6,309 nucleotides of DNA from Micrococcales bacterium (GCA_003132125.1 PKWT01000337.1:1-6309); one strand, 5' to 3'; positions 1 through 6,241 are shown, numbered from the stretch's first letter. The notes: generated by a model not told the origin, from the sequence alone. Translations and numbers: made by a program.

Positions 1-27
1 GCTACCAGGCTGCCGCGCGCCGGCTGA
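1..27 (+). CDS. possible 3' end of an upstream gene
   Basis: Reading from base 1 gives eight sense codons and then a TGA at 25-27, with mostly G or C in the third position as expected for this genome. That would place the end of an upstream gene 15 bases before the qNor start, a spacing typical of an operon. Another frame stays open until a TAG at 37-39 and cannot be excluded. The fragment is too short to identify, and it may not be coding at all. Confidence 0.25.
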   Translation, partial: ATRLPRAG

Positions 28-31
28 ACCC

Positions 32-38
32 AGGAGGT
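32..38 (+). promoter_or_regulatory. ribosome binding site of the qNor gene
   Basis: AGGAGGT is a near-perfect Shine-Dalgarno sequence ending four bases before the GTG at 43. It decides the start in favour of GTG 43 over the in-frame ATG codons at 91 and 94 (residues 17 and 18). Confidence 0.8.
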
Positions 39-42
39 AGGC

Positions 43-2379
43 GTGGCGCAAGTGAGCACCAACCAACGTTCGTCGGACGGCAAGCGGTCAATGATGGTGT
101 CGCGGACCTGGGTGCAGGTCGCTGCCCTCGTGATTCTGTTCGGCTTCGCGGTGCTCGGCTTCCTTGCCTTTCGCACCTACGAGACCGGCCCGCCGATCGC
201 CGACCGGGTGGTCAGCCAGGACGGTCAAGTGATCTTCACCGGTGCTGATGTGACAGCCGGCCAGGAGTTGTTCCTGAAGAACGGGTTGATGGAGTACGGC
301 TCGGTCTTCGGTCACGGCGCGTACCTCGGGCCCGACTTCACTGCCGACTATCTCCACCGTGCCGCGGTGATCGCCACCCGCGAGTACGGCGGCAGCGCAT
401 CGGATACCGCGGCTCAGCGGGTGATCAAGGACTTCAAGACCAACAGGTACGACGCGACGACGCGGACGCTCACCTACACCAGCGCGCAGGCGACGGCCTT
501 TGAGGAGATGGTCGGCTACTACGCCAACTACTTCGGCCCGACCTCCCACGACAGGGGCCTGGTCACCAACGCGATTAGCGATAGGTCCCAGATCCGTCAG
601 CTCACCTCATTCTTCGCCTGGTCTGCATGGTCAGGCTCGGCGCTGCGACCAGGTAAGAACTACAGCTACACCAATTCCTGGCCCCCGGAGCCGCTGGTCG
701 GCAACGCACCCCCCGCCAACGTGCTGGTGTGGAGCGTCCTGTCCCTGATCGCGCTACTGGCCGGTATCGGCGCGCTGTTCGCGGCCTTCGGACGTTGGGG
801 CGACCGTTTCGGCTGGAAGGGCCGCCAGGCCGAGTCGATCTCCTTCCGACCGCCCGGCGACGTGGTGCTCACGCCGGCACAGCGGGCCTGCGCCTACTAC
901 TTCCTCGTCGTGGGTCTGCTCTTCTTCATCCAGACCATGGTCGGTGCCGCGAGCGAGCACTACCGCGCCGACATCACCAACTTCTTCGGATTCGACCTCG
1001 CCCACTGGCTGCCTTTCAACCTGGTGCGCACCTGGCACGTCCAGCTGTCGATCTTCTGGACGGCGACGTCGTTCCTGGCCGCTGGCATCTTCCTCACCCC
1101 GATGATCGCCGGGCGGGAGCCGCGTCGACAGCACTGGCTCGCCTACGGCCTGCTCGGTGCCCTGGCCGTCGTCGTGTTCGGCAGCATGGCCGGGGAGTAC
1201 CTCGACATTCACGGGCTGCTGTCCACAACGTTGCACACCTTCGGGATGCAAGGTTTTGAGTACCTCGACCTCGGCAGGTTCTGGCAGAGCCTGCTTACCG
1301 GGGGCATGGTCTTGTGGGTCGTCATCTTGTACCGCGGGCTGCGGGGCCGGCTAAAGAACGAGTCGCGCGGCAACATGCCGTGGATGTTCTTCTTCACGGC
1401 CTTGGCCATCCCAGCCTTCTACGCAGTGGGGCTGCTGGCCAGCTCGGAGGACAGCTTCACCGTGGCCGATTTCTGGCGGTTCATGGTGGTGCACCTGTGG
1501 GTCGAGGACTTCCTGGAGATCTTCACCACCGTCCTGGTGGCCTACATCTTCGTGATGCTCGGCGTCGTTCGAGAGCGCGTGGCGCTGAAGGTGATCTACC
1601 TGGACATCCTGCTCTACTCCGCCGGCGGGGTCATCGGCACCATGCACCACCTCTACTTCTCCGGCAGTGCTGCCGAGGGAATGGCCCTGGGCGCGTTCTT
1701 CTCAGCCCTTGAGGTAATTCCGCTGACGTTCCTGACCGTGGAGGCGTGGTCCTTCCTGCAGCTCGGCGCCCGTCAGGAGTCCAAGTCCAAGACGCCGTTC
1801 CCGCACCGCTGGGCGGTGATGTTCCTGGTCTCCGTCGGCTTCTGGAACTTCCTCGGCGCGGGTATCTTCGGCTTCTTGGTCAACCTGCCAATCGTGTCCT
1901 ACTACGAGATCGGCACCGCGCTGACCGCCAACCACGCGCACGCAGCGATGATGGGTGTCTACGGGATGCTCGCGATGGGGCTGGCGCTGTTCTGCCTGCG
2001 TTACCTCATCCCAGCCGAGCGCTGGCCGGACCGGTTAGCCAAGATCTCGTTCTGGTCGGCCAACCTCGGCCTGGCCTGGATGTCCTTCGCAACGCTGCTG
2101 CCCCTGGGCATCCTGCAGCTCTTCGCGTCGGTCAACAACGGCTACTTCGCCGCCCGGCAGCTGTCGTTCATCACCAACCCGACCAACAGCGTGTTCGAGT
2201 GGATGCGGATGCCCGGTGACCTGATGCTCATCATTGGCGGTGTCCTGCCGTTCCTGTACATCTGCTGGCTCGGGGTCCGCTACCGCGTGAAGACGTCGAC
2301 GTTGGAGCTTCCGGAGGGCGTGCTGTTCACCGAGGTCGTAGAACGGGTCCCGGCCGGAGCGGGTGAGCCTGAGTCATGA
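43..2379 (+). CDS. norZ: quinol-dependent nitric oxide reductase (qNor), single-subunit
   Basis: Membrane enzyme of the haem-copper oxidase superfamily that reduces two NO to N2O with electrons from quinol; often annotated norB. The 778 residues suit the fused qNor form. An N-terminal helix (about 22-44) precedes an extracytoplasmic domain (about 45-225) related to NorC but without CXXCH, then about 13 helices. Expected ligands are visible: His332 (WHVQL) and His631/His633 (NHAHAAM) for the haems; His484, His535 and His536 for the non-haem iron FeB; and Glu488 and Glu492, matching the two key glutamates of cNor. Quinol-site positions are His306, Asp310 (usually Glu), Phe314 and Asp726 (MPGD). 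Asp489 follows the catalytic Glu where Gly is common. Retained FeB histidines and Glu488 argue against an NO dismutase. The GTG start has a strong Shine-Dalgarno. The stop overlaps the next start (ATGA). Confidence 0.95.
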   Translation: MAQVSTNQRSSDGKRSMMVSRTWVQVAALVILFGFAVLGFLAFRTYETGPPIADRVVSQDGQVIFTGADVTAGQELFLKNGLMEYGSVFGHGAYLGPDFTADYLHRAAVIATREYGGSASDTAAQRVIKDFKTNRYDATTRTLTYTSAQATAFEEMVGYYANYFGPTSHDRGLVTNAISDRSQIRQLTSFFAWSAWSGSALRPGKNYSYTNSWPPEPLVGNAPPANVLVWSVLSLIALLAGIGALFAAFGRWGDRFGWKGRQAESISFRPPGDVVLTPAQRACAYYFLVVGLLFFIQTMVGAASEHYRADITNFFGFDLAHWLPFNLVRTWHVQLSIFWTATSFLAAGIFLTPMIAGREPRRQHWLAYGLLGALAVVVFGSMAGEYLDIHGLLSTTLHTFGMQGFEYLDLGRFWQSLLTGGMVLWVVILYRGLRGRLKNESRGNMPWMFFFTALAIPAFYAVGLLASSEDSFTVADFWRFMVVHLWVEDFLEIFTTVLVAYIFVMLGVVRERVALKVIYLDILLYSAGGVIGTMHHLYFSGSAAEGMALGAFFSALEVIPLTFLTVEAWSFLQLGARQESKSKTPFPHRWAVMFLVSVGFWNFLGAGIFGFLVNLPIVSYYEIGTALTANHAHAAMMGVYGMLAMGLALFCLRYLIPAERWPDRLAKISFWSANLGLAWMSFATLLPLGILQLFASVNNGYFAARQLSFITNPTNSVFEWMRMPGDLMLIIGGVLPFLYICWLGVRYRVKTSTLELPEGVLFTEVVERVPAGAGEPES

Positions 2380-2972
2380 GCGTCGACCCCGAGGTCCTGA
2401 TCGTCGGGGTCTACGCCATCCTCCTGCTGGGCGTGGCCGCCGTCCTGGACGCGGCGGGCAAACACACCCAGCGCCGGTCGGAGCGTTTCCGCACCGCGGG
2501 GTTCCGCTACCTGCCTCAGCACGACGCGTGGACCTGCTCGCAGGACCAGATGCTCTGGCCCATGGACTACGACGAGCAGCACCACCTGGTGCGCTACCGC
2601 GCCAAGGCGTCGGTCTGTAACTCCTGCCACGTCAAGCCCGACTGCACCAGCTCCTCGAACGGGCGGGAGGTCACCCGGGCGGTCGCGCCCTGGCCGCACT
2701 CGGAGGCAGGCCGCTTCCACCGCGGCATGTCGCTGGGGTTGGTTGGTCTGGCAGCCGTGCTGGTCCTGGCCGCGGCGGCCCGACACATCGAGCCGTCGAC
2801 CCTGGTGCTGGGACTGCCGCTACTACTGACGGCCTGGCTCGGGCGCCGCTACAGCGCCCACTTCCGGGCCACACCGGCTAACTTCCCGGCGCCGACCCCG
2901 GCGACCGGGCTGCGGGTGACGCGGACCTCGCGCACCCGCTGGGGTTCCGACGCTAGGGATGACTTGTCATGA
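2376..2972 (+). CDS. membrane protein with transposase-like four-cysteine knuckle, function unknown
   Basis: A 198-residue protein of unknown function. Helix 1 spans about 7-27, followed by a strongly basic stretch (29-39). A soluble loop (40-116) follows, then helices at about 118-137 and 140-156 and a basic, Pro/Thr-rich tail. The positive-inside rule puts loop and tail in the cytoplasm. The loop holds Cys54, Cys81, Cys84 and Cys90, within FRYLPQHDAWTC, VRYRAKASVCNSC and PDCTSS. That layout closely resembles the putative zinc knuckle near the C-terminus of some DDE transposases (IS1182-like, DDE_Tnp_1_6), but no catalytic domain is present. CNSCH also fits the haem c motif, but a cytoplasmic site makes haem c attachment unlikely. 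Zinc or an Fe-S cluster is more plausible. A PWPHSEAGRFHRG segment just before helix 2 may be a family signature. ATGA overlaps on both sides tie it to qNor and the slipin; ribosome sites are weak (GGGTGAG at 2361). An accessory role for qNor is inference. Confidence 0.85.
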   Translation: MSVDPEVLIVGVYAILLLGVAAVLDAAGKHTQRRSERFRTAGFRYLPQHDAWTCSQDQMLWPMDYDEQHHLVRYRAKASVCNSCHVKPDCTSSSNGREVTRAVAPWPHSEAGRFHRGMSLGLVGLAAVLVLAAAARHIEPSTLVLGLPLLLTAWLGRRYSAHFRATPANFPAPTPATGLRVTRTSRTRWGSDARDDLS

Positions 2973-3856
2973 TCAAGATCGCGCTAATCGTCCTGGTAGT
3001 CGTGCTGCTGGGGCTGAGTGCCGCCAACACGCGGGTGCTGAGGGAGTACCAGCGGGGAGTGCTGTTCCGGCTGGGTCGGCTGCGCCCTCTTGCCGGTCCG
3101 GGCCTGGTCTTCCTGATCCCCTTCGTCGACCGCATGGAACGCGTCGACCTGCGCACCGTCACCATGACCATCCCACCCCAGGAGGTCATCACCCGCGACA
3201 ACGTGCCGGCCCGGGTCAACGCCGTGGCCTACTTCCGGGTCACCGACCCTGCCCGGGCCATCACCGAGGTCGAGGAGTACCCGGTCGCCACCTCCCAGAT
3301 CGCCCAGACGACGTTGCGCTCCGTCCTCGGCCGGGCTGAGCTCGACGACCTGCTCGCCGAACGCGACCAGCTCAACGACAGCCTGCGGCGGATCATCGAC
3401 GAGCAGACCGAACCGTGGGGCATCAAAGTCACCACGGTCGAGATCAAGGATGTGGAGATCCCGGAGGCGATGCAACGGGCGATGGCTCGCCAGGCCGAGG
3501 CGGAGCGCGAGCGTCGCGCGAAGATCATCAACGCGGAAGGCGAGTTTCAGGCCGCTCAGAAGATCTACGACGCGGCCGAGATTCTCAGCCGCAACCCCGC
3601 CGCTCTTCAGCTGCGCTACCTGCAGACCCTGCTCGAGCTCGGCGGCGAAAAGTCCACCATCGTCTTCCCACTGCCGATGGACCTCATCAAGCCTTTCCTG
3701 GGCGCAAGCAGGCAGACGGACGGCGAACAGGCCGCGCCGGGGGTCGACCTCTCCACGGTGGGCGGCGCGCTTGGCCGGCTTAACAACGGCTCAGAACCCC
3801 TTGCCGCAAAGGCGAGCAGTGCCGGTGATGAGGCGGCTGGTGCGGGAGAGCGATAA
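2969..3856 (+). CDS. slipin / stomatin-like SPFH (band 7) protein
   Basis: Prokaryotic stomatin (slipin). These proteins sit in the inner membrane, oligomerise, and are linked to membrane microdomains and protein quality control. The 295 residues show an N-terminal hydrophobic anchor (about 3-19) and the SPFH/band 7 domain (about 23-170), with REYQRGVLFRLGR, GPGLVFLIPFVDR and VNAVAYFRVTDP as typical blocks. A charged helix follows (about 170-205, rich in Ala, Glu, Arg; probable coiled coil), then the slipin end motif IVFPLPMDLIKPFL (231-244). A low-complexity Ala/Gly/Ser tail covers about 245-295. The start overlaps the previous stop as ATGA, with AGGGA at 2955-2959 as a plausible ribosome site. 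Slipins are usually paired with an NfeD protein; none is present here, and the partner by position is the qNor operon. The family call is firm, the specific role unknown. Confidence 0.93.
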   Translation: MIKIALIVLVVVLLGLSAANTRVLREYQRGVLFRLGRLRPLAGPGLVFLIPFVDRMERVDLRTVTMTIPPQEVITRDNVPARVNAVAYFRVTDPARAITEVEEYPVATSQIAQTTLRSVLGRAELDDLLAERDQLNDSLRRIIDEQTEPWGIKVTTVEIKDVEIPEAMQRAMARQAEAERERRAKIINAEGEFQAAQKIYDAAEILSRNPAALQLRYLQTLLELGGEKSTIVFPLPMDLIKPFLGASRQTDGEQAAPGVDLSTVGGALGRLNNGSEPLAAKASSAGDEAAGAGER

Positions 3857-3933
3857 GGATCGTACTGGCGCTGAGACAGGCACCCGACCACAGCACGAGT
3901 AGTAAGCCCGACGGAATTAACTATACTGATTCC
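3857..3933 (+). promoter_or_regulatory. promoter and candidate operator of the regulator gene
   Basis: This 77-bp gap separates the qNor operon from the regulator. A TATACT -10 hexamer lies at 3922-3927, and a start site 6-7 bases downstream would fall on the GTG at 3934, so the mRNA is probably leaderless. No Shine-Dalgarno is visible. No good TTGACA-like -35 box is found at the usual distance. An inverted repeat, GGAAT (3913-3917) and ATTCC (3929-3933), brackets the -10, with a further A/T pair inside (3919/3927). It is a good candidate for an operator at which the regulator represses itself. No terminator hairpin for the upstream operon is evident. Confidence 0.6.
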
Positions 3934-4698
3934 GTGAAAACTAGTTTGTCGTCGATCACGACCTACCGGCCAGGGTATGGACCGTTACCAACGGCACAGA
4001 TGAACCGTCGTCGATCCCACCTCTCCACCGCCGGGGCGACCGTCCTCGAGGCTCTGATCGACCAGCCAGAGCCCTGCACCGTCGCGGCCCTGTCTGCCCA
4101 GATCGGTCAACACCCCAACACGATCCGCGAACATCTGGACAAGCTGTCCAGCGGCGGTCTGGTCGTCCGGACCCAGGCGGCTGCACAGGGCCGTGGGCGC
4201 CCCGCCTGGTTGTACAGCGCGGCTCGTGAGGTCGGCTCCGACCAGGGAGCCCGGGAGTATGCCGCCCTGGCGTGCGTGTTGGCTGCGCACATCGGCCAGA
4301 CCAGCGCACAACCAAGCGCCGATGCCATCGAGGCAGGCCGGGTATGGGGCCGCGAGCTGGTCCGTCAGGCCAACTTCAGCAAAGGTCAAGCCGCCACGAC
4401 GCTGGCGCTCAGTGCTGTAGCCACTCGCCGCACCGTGGTCACCGTGTTGGAGGGACTCGGGTTCGCTCCGAGTACGGACGCCCGCGTGTGCGTCGTAAAG
4501 CTGCATCGTTGCCCCTTGCTCGAGGCAGCCCACCGCAACCCACAGGTAGTGTGCTCCGTTCATCTCGGACTTGTCCGTGGCGCGCTCGACGAGCTCGGCG
4601 CCGACCCTGAGCGAACCGAACGGACGGCGCTGCAGCCCTTCTCGGAGCCAGGGGCCTGCCGTCTGGATATGCTCCCACGCTCCGCGACGACCCAATAG
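3934..4698 (+). CDS. ArsR/SufR-like winged-helix regulator with probable Fe-S domain
   Basis: A 254-residue transcriptional regulator. The winged helix spans about 31-98: the recognition region is TVAALSAQIGQHPNTIREHLDKL, here positions 49-71, and the wing is GRGRPAWLYS (86-95). A helical middle follows. The C-terminal domain (about 165-245) resembles COG2345 regulators, whose best-known member SufR binds an Fe-S cluster. Cys193 (HRCP), Cys207 (VVCSVHLGL) and Cys242 (GACRLDM) sit where such proteins carry cluster ligands; Cys186 is an extra candidate. Neighbouring qNor and NarK-type genes suggest that it senses NO or redox state, comparable in role to NsrR or corynebacterial ArnR, without claiming orthology. 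The GTG start is chosen because the TATACT box places the transcript start at that codon. An internal ATG (residue 23) also precedes the DNA-binding domain and has no ribosome site. Confidence 0.85.
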   Translation: MKTSLSSITTYRPGYGPLPTAQMNRRRSHLSTAGATVLEALIDQPEPCTVAALSAQIGQHPNTIREHLDKLSSGGLVVRTQAAAQGRGRPAWLYSAAREVGSDQGAREYAALACVLAAHIGQTSAQPSADAIEAGRVWGRELVRQANFSKGQAATTLALSAVATRRTVVTVLEGLGFAPSTDARVCVVKLHRCPLLEAAHRNPQVVCSVHLGLVRGALDELGADPERTERTALQPFSEPGACRLDMLPRSATTQ

Positions 4699-4821
4699 TC
4701 AACGAGCCGCGGCTAGTCCAAGCTGAAAACGATCCATCGCTCCCTCGACGGGCATCCGGCGGAACCGGTCATTCTGTGCATGTCCGGGACCGTGCTCGGT
4801 GACCCATTTCGCCTCACTCAC
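4699..4821 (-). CDS. possible small ORF, 40 residues, unknown
   Basis: On the minus strand a GTG at 4821-4819 opens 40 codons ending in TGA at 4701-4699, directly abutting the stop of the regulator on the other strand. The product would begin MSEAKWVTEHGPGHAQNDRF and continue with a basic, Met-containing segment ending GLAAAR. It has no cysteine, membrane helix or recognised domain. Only about 60% of its third positions are G or C, below the neighbours, and no Shine-Dalgarno precedes the GTG. It could be a decayed gene remnant, a small protein, or chance. Confidence 0.2.
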   Translation of the reverse strand: MSEAKWVTEHGPGHAQNDRFRRMPVEGAMDRFQLGLAAAR

Positions 4822-4844
4822 GGGACCACGCTAACTGGTCTCGC

Positions 4845-4859
4845 CCACCGCACCGGTGG
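4845..4859. repeat. short inverted repeat (6-bp stem, 3-base loop)
   Basis: CCACCG (4845-4850) and CGGTGG (4854-4859) form a perfect stem around CAC. There is no T-run after it, and the AT-rich promoter-like patch begins a few bases later. It is better read as a possible protein-binding dyad upstream of the transporter promoter than as a terminator; chance is possible in GC-rich DNA. Confidence 0.35.
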
Positions 4860-4864
4860 TGTGC

Positions 4865-4894
4865 TCTATTTAACACGGCGGGACTTGTTTTAAT
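4865..4894 (+). promoter_or_regulatory. AT-rich promoter-like region of the transporter gene
   Basis: A run low in GC with two -10-like hexamers, TATTTA (4867-4872) and TTTAAT (4889-4894), flanked by GC-rich sequence. Imperfect mirrored arms, ATTTAACA (4869-4876) and TGTTTTAAT (4886-4894), could form a regulator site. No clear -35 box pairs with either hexamer. The second hexamer overlaps the ATG at 4893, so the first is the better -10 if that small ORF is translated. Confidence 0.4.
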
Positions 4895-4979
4895 GGCGAC
4901 GAGCGCGGAAACTGCCATGGTGACAATTGTGGAATCTGACCTGGAGCCTGACTGCGCTTCCCCGGGAGTATCCCAATGA
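4893..4979 (+). CDS. possible 28-residue leader peptide coupled to the transporter
   Basis: An ATG at 4893 opens 28 codons whose TGA (4977-4979) overlaps the transporter ATG as ATGA, the same coupling used twice in the qNor operon. The product starts MATSAETAMVTIVESDLEPD and is acidic, with one cysteine near the end. A weak ribosome site GGCGGGA (4878-4884) lies nine to ten bases upstream. Third-position GC is only about 60%. It is in a different frame from the transporter, so it is not an N-terminal extension. Its translation could control access to the transporter ribosome site, which lies inside it. It resembles no known family, and chance cannot be excluded. Confidence 0.35.
   Translation: MATSAETAMVTIVESDLEPDCASPGVSQ
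4964..4968 (+). promoter_or_regulatory. ribosome binding site of the transporter gene
   Basis: GGGAG ends seven bases before the ATG at 4976 and supports that start. It lies within the 28-codon upstream ORF. Confidence 0.6.
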
Positions 4980-6241
4980 ACGGCCCAGCCCGCTCCGGCA
5001 CGTCGGTCAGCTCGGGGGGTCGACAGCCGATGGTGATGCTCGCCCTTGCCACCTTGGGTTTCGCGGTGAACTTCTGGGCCTGGGCGCTGCTCAGCCCGCT
5101 GGGTCCCCGCTACAAGGAGTTGTTGGGCCTCACCGGGTCTCAGCAGGCACTGATTGTCGCGGTCCCGGTGATCGTCGGATCGCTAGGCCGGATTCCGGTC
5201 GGGGCGCTGACCGACAGGTTCGGCGGCCGGGCCATGTTCCCCCTGGTCTCTGTTGCCACGATCGTGCCGATCCTGTTCATCGGCCTGGCCGGCCAGAAAT
5301 CGCTGGTAACGCTGCTGATTGGGGGATTCTTCCTCGGCATCGGCGGCACCGTCTTTGCCGTAGGTATTCCATTCGTTTCCAACTGGTTCCCACCGGCGCG
5401 GCGCGGGCTGGCCCTCGGTCTCTTCGGGGTCGGTATGGGCGGCACTGCAATCAGCGCGCTCACTACCGTCAAGCTGGTCAAGGCGCAGGGGGAGTCCGCA
5501 CCCTTCCTGATCACCGCCGGTGTCCTCGCCCTGTATGCAGTGGTCGCCTGGCTGTTCATGCGCGACGCACCAGGACGGACGGTGCCGACCGAGCCGCTGG
5601 GTGCCCGGCTGGCCGCCACTTCGCGACTGTCCATCACCTGGCAGGCGTGCATCCTGTATGCCGTGGCCTTCGGTGGCTACGTGGCTTTCTCGGTCTATCT
5701 ACCAGCCTACCTGCGGACCGCCTATGGCCTCGAACAAGGAGATGCGGCCAACCGGATGGCTGGCTTCGTGATCGTCGCCGTCGTGATGCGACCCGTTGGC
5801 GGGTGGTTCTCAGACCGACTCGGCCCGATCCCGGTTCTGACGGCTGTCTACGCAGTCCTGACCGCTGGGGCCGTCGTGCAGTCTTTCACCCCCAACCTCA
5901 TGCCCTTGGGCACGATCGCCTTCCTGAGTATGGCGGCTGCCCTCGGTGCCGGTAGCGGTGCCACGTTCGCTCTTGTGGGCAAGGTGGCACCGGCCAACAA
6001 GGTTGGGTCTGTCACCGGGCTGGTTGGCGCCGCCGGTGGCCTGGGCGGGTTTGTCCCCCCGCTGGTCATGGGCTACTTCTACGGCAGGACTGGGTCTTAC
6101 GGCTGGGGCCTGGCGCTGTTGGCAGTGGTTGCCGTGGCAACCATGGTGTTCACCAATACCTTTGTCCGCTTGGCTGCGACCCGCCGCGATGCTGACGCCA
6201 ACAGGGCTGGGCCGGCAACGCCGGTACCGGGCACCATCTGA
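4976..6241 (+). CDS. narK: NarK-type nitrate/nitrite transporter (MFS, NNP family)
   Basis: A 421-residue major facilitator superfamily carrier with about 12 helices and a short cytoplasmic loop near 197-218, which moves nitrate and/or nitrite across the inner membrane. Family features are visible: FAVNFWAWALLSPLGPRY in helix 1; Arg72 in GSLGRIPVGALTDRFGGR and Arg272 in MRPVGGWFSDRLG, which correspond to the substrate arginines of E. coli NarK (Arg89, Arg305); FGGYVAFSVYLPAYL in helix 7; and the second nitrate signature GAAGGLGGFVPP (351-362) in helix 11. In the first signature, GVGMGGT (151-157), Met154 sits where NarK proteins usually have Asn. Direction and preference (nitrate uptake, nitrite export, or exchange) cannot be read from sequence. 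Next to qNor, nitrite export or nitrate supply is plausible. It may be translated by coupling to the 28-codon ORF. Confidence 0.88.
   Translation: MNGPARSGTSVSSGGRQPMVMLALATLGFAVNFWAWALLSPLGPRYKELLGLTGSQQALIVAVPVIVGSLGRIPVGALTDRFGGRAMFPLVSVATIVPILFIGLAGQKSLVTLLIGGFFLGIGGTVFAVGIPFVSNWFPPARRGLALGLFGVGMGGTAISALTTVKLVKAQGESAPFLITAGVLALYAVVAWLFMRDAPGRTVPTEPLGARLAATSRLSITWQACILYAVAFGGYVAFSVYLPAYLRTAYGLEQGDAANRMAGFVIVAVVMRPVGGWFSDRLGPIPVLTAVYAVLTAGAVVQSFTPNLMPLGTIAFLSMAAALGAGSGATFALVGKVAPANKVGSVTGLVGAAGGLGGFVPPLVMGYFYGRTGSYGWGLALLAVVAVATMVFTNTFVRLAATRRDADANRAGPATPVPGTI

Larger units (their letters stand above)
4699..4975. other. 277-bp intergenic region before the transporter
   Basis: No full-size gene is seen. 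The left part holds a 10-bp palindrome AGCCGCGGCT (4705-4714) with no T-run, so it is not a convincing terminator, and a weak minus-strand ORF. The centre has a 6-bp hairpin (4845-4859). The right part turns AT-rich (4865-4894), unusual for this genome and typical of a promoter. It also holds an 8-bp palindrome ACAATTGT (4923-4930) and a 28-codon ORF leading into the transporter. It is the likely control region of the transporter gene. Confidence 0.6.

Noticed and set aside
729..1259. Long open frame inside the qNor gene, and similar opposite-strand frames across the window
   Set aside because: High GC content opens shadow frames; these overlap strongly supported genes and give Arg/Pro/Ala-rich products without domains.
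43..2379. NO dismutase (Nod) instead of NO reductase
   Set aside because: All three FeB histidines (484, 535, 536) and Glu488 are present; known Nod proteins replace residues at this site.
2616..2630. CNSCH as a covalent haem c site
   Set aside because: The positive-inside rule places the loop in the cytoplasm, where haem c is not attached, and the surrounding four-cysteine layout fits a metal knuckle better.
2376..2972. Transposase fragment or insertion sequence remnant
   Set aside because: Only the cysteine knuckle resembles a transposase; membrane helices flank it, no catalytic domain or terminal repeats are seen, and the gene is precisely overlapped with both neighbours.
4845..4859. Rho-independent terminator after the regulator
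   Set aside because: Stem of only six pairs, no T-run, and it lies almost 150 bases beyond the stop beside a promoter-like patch.
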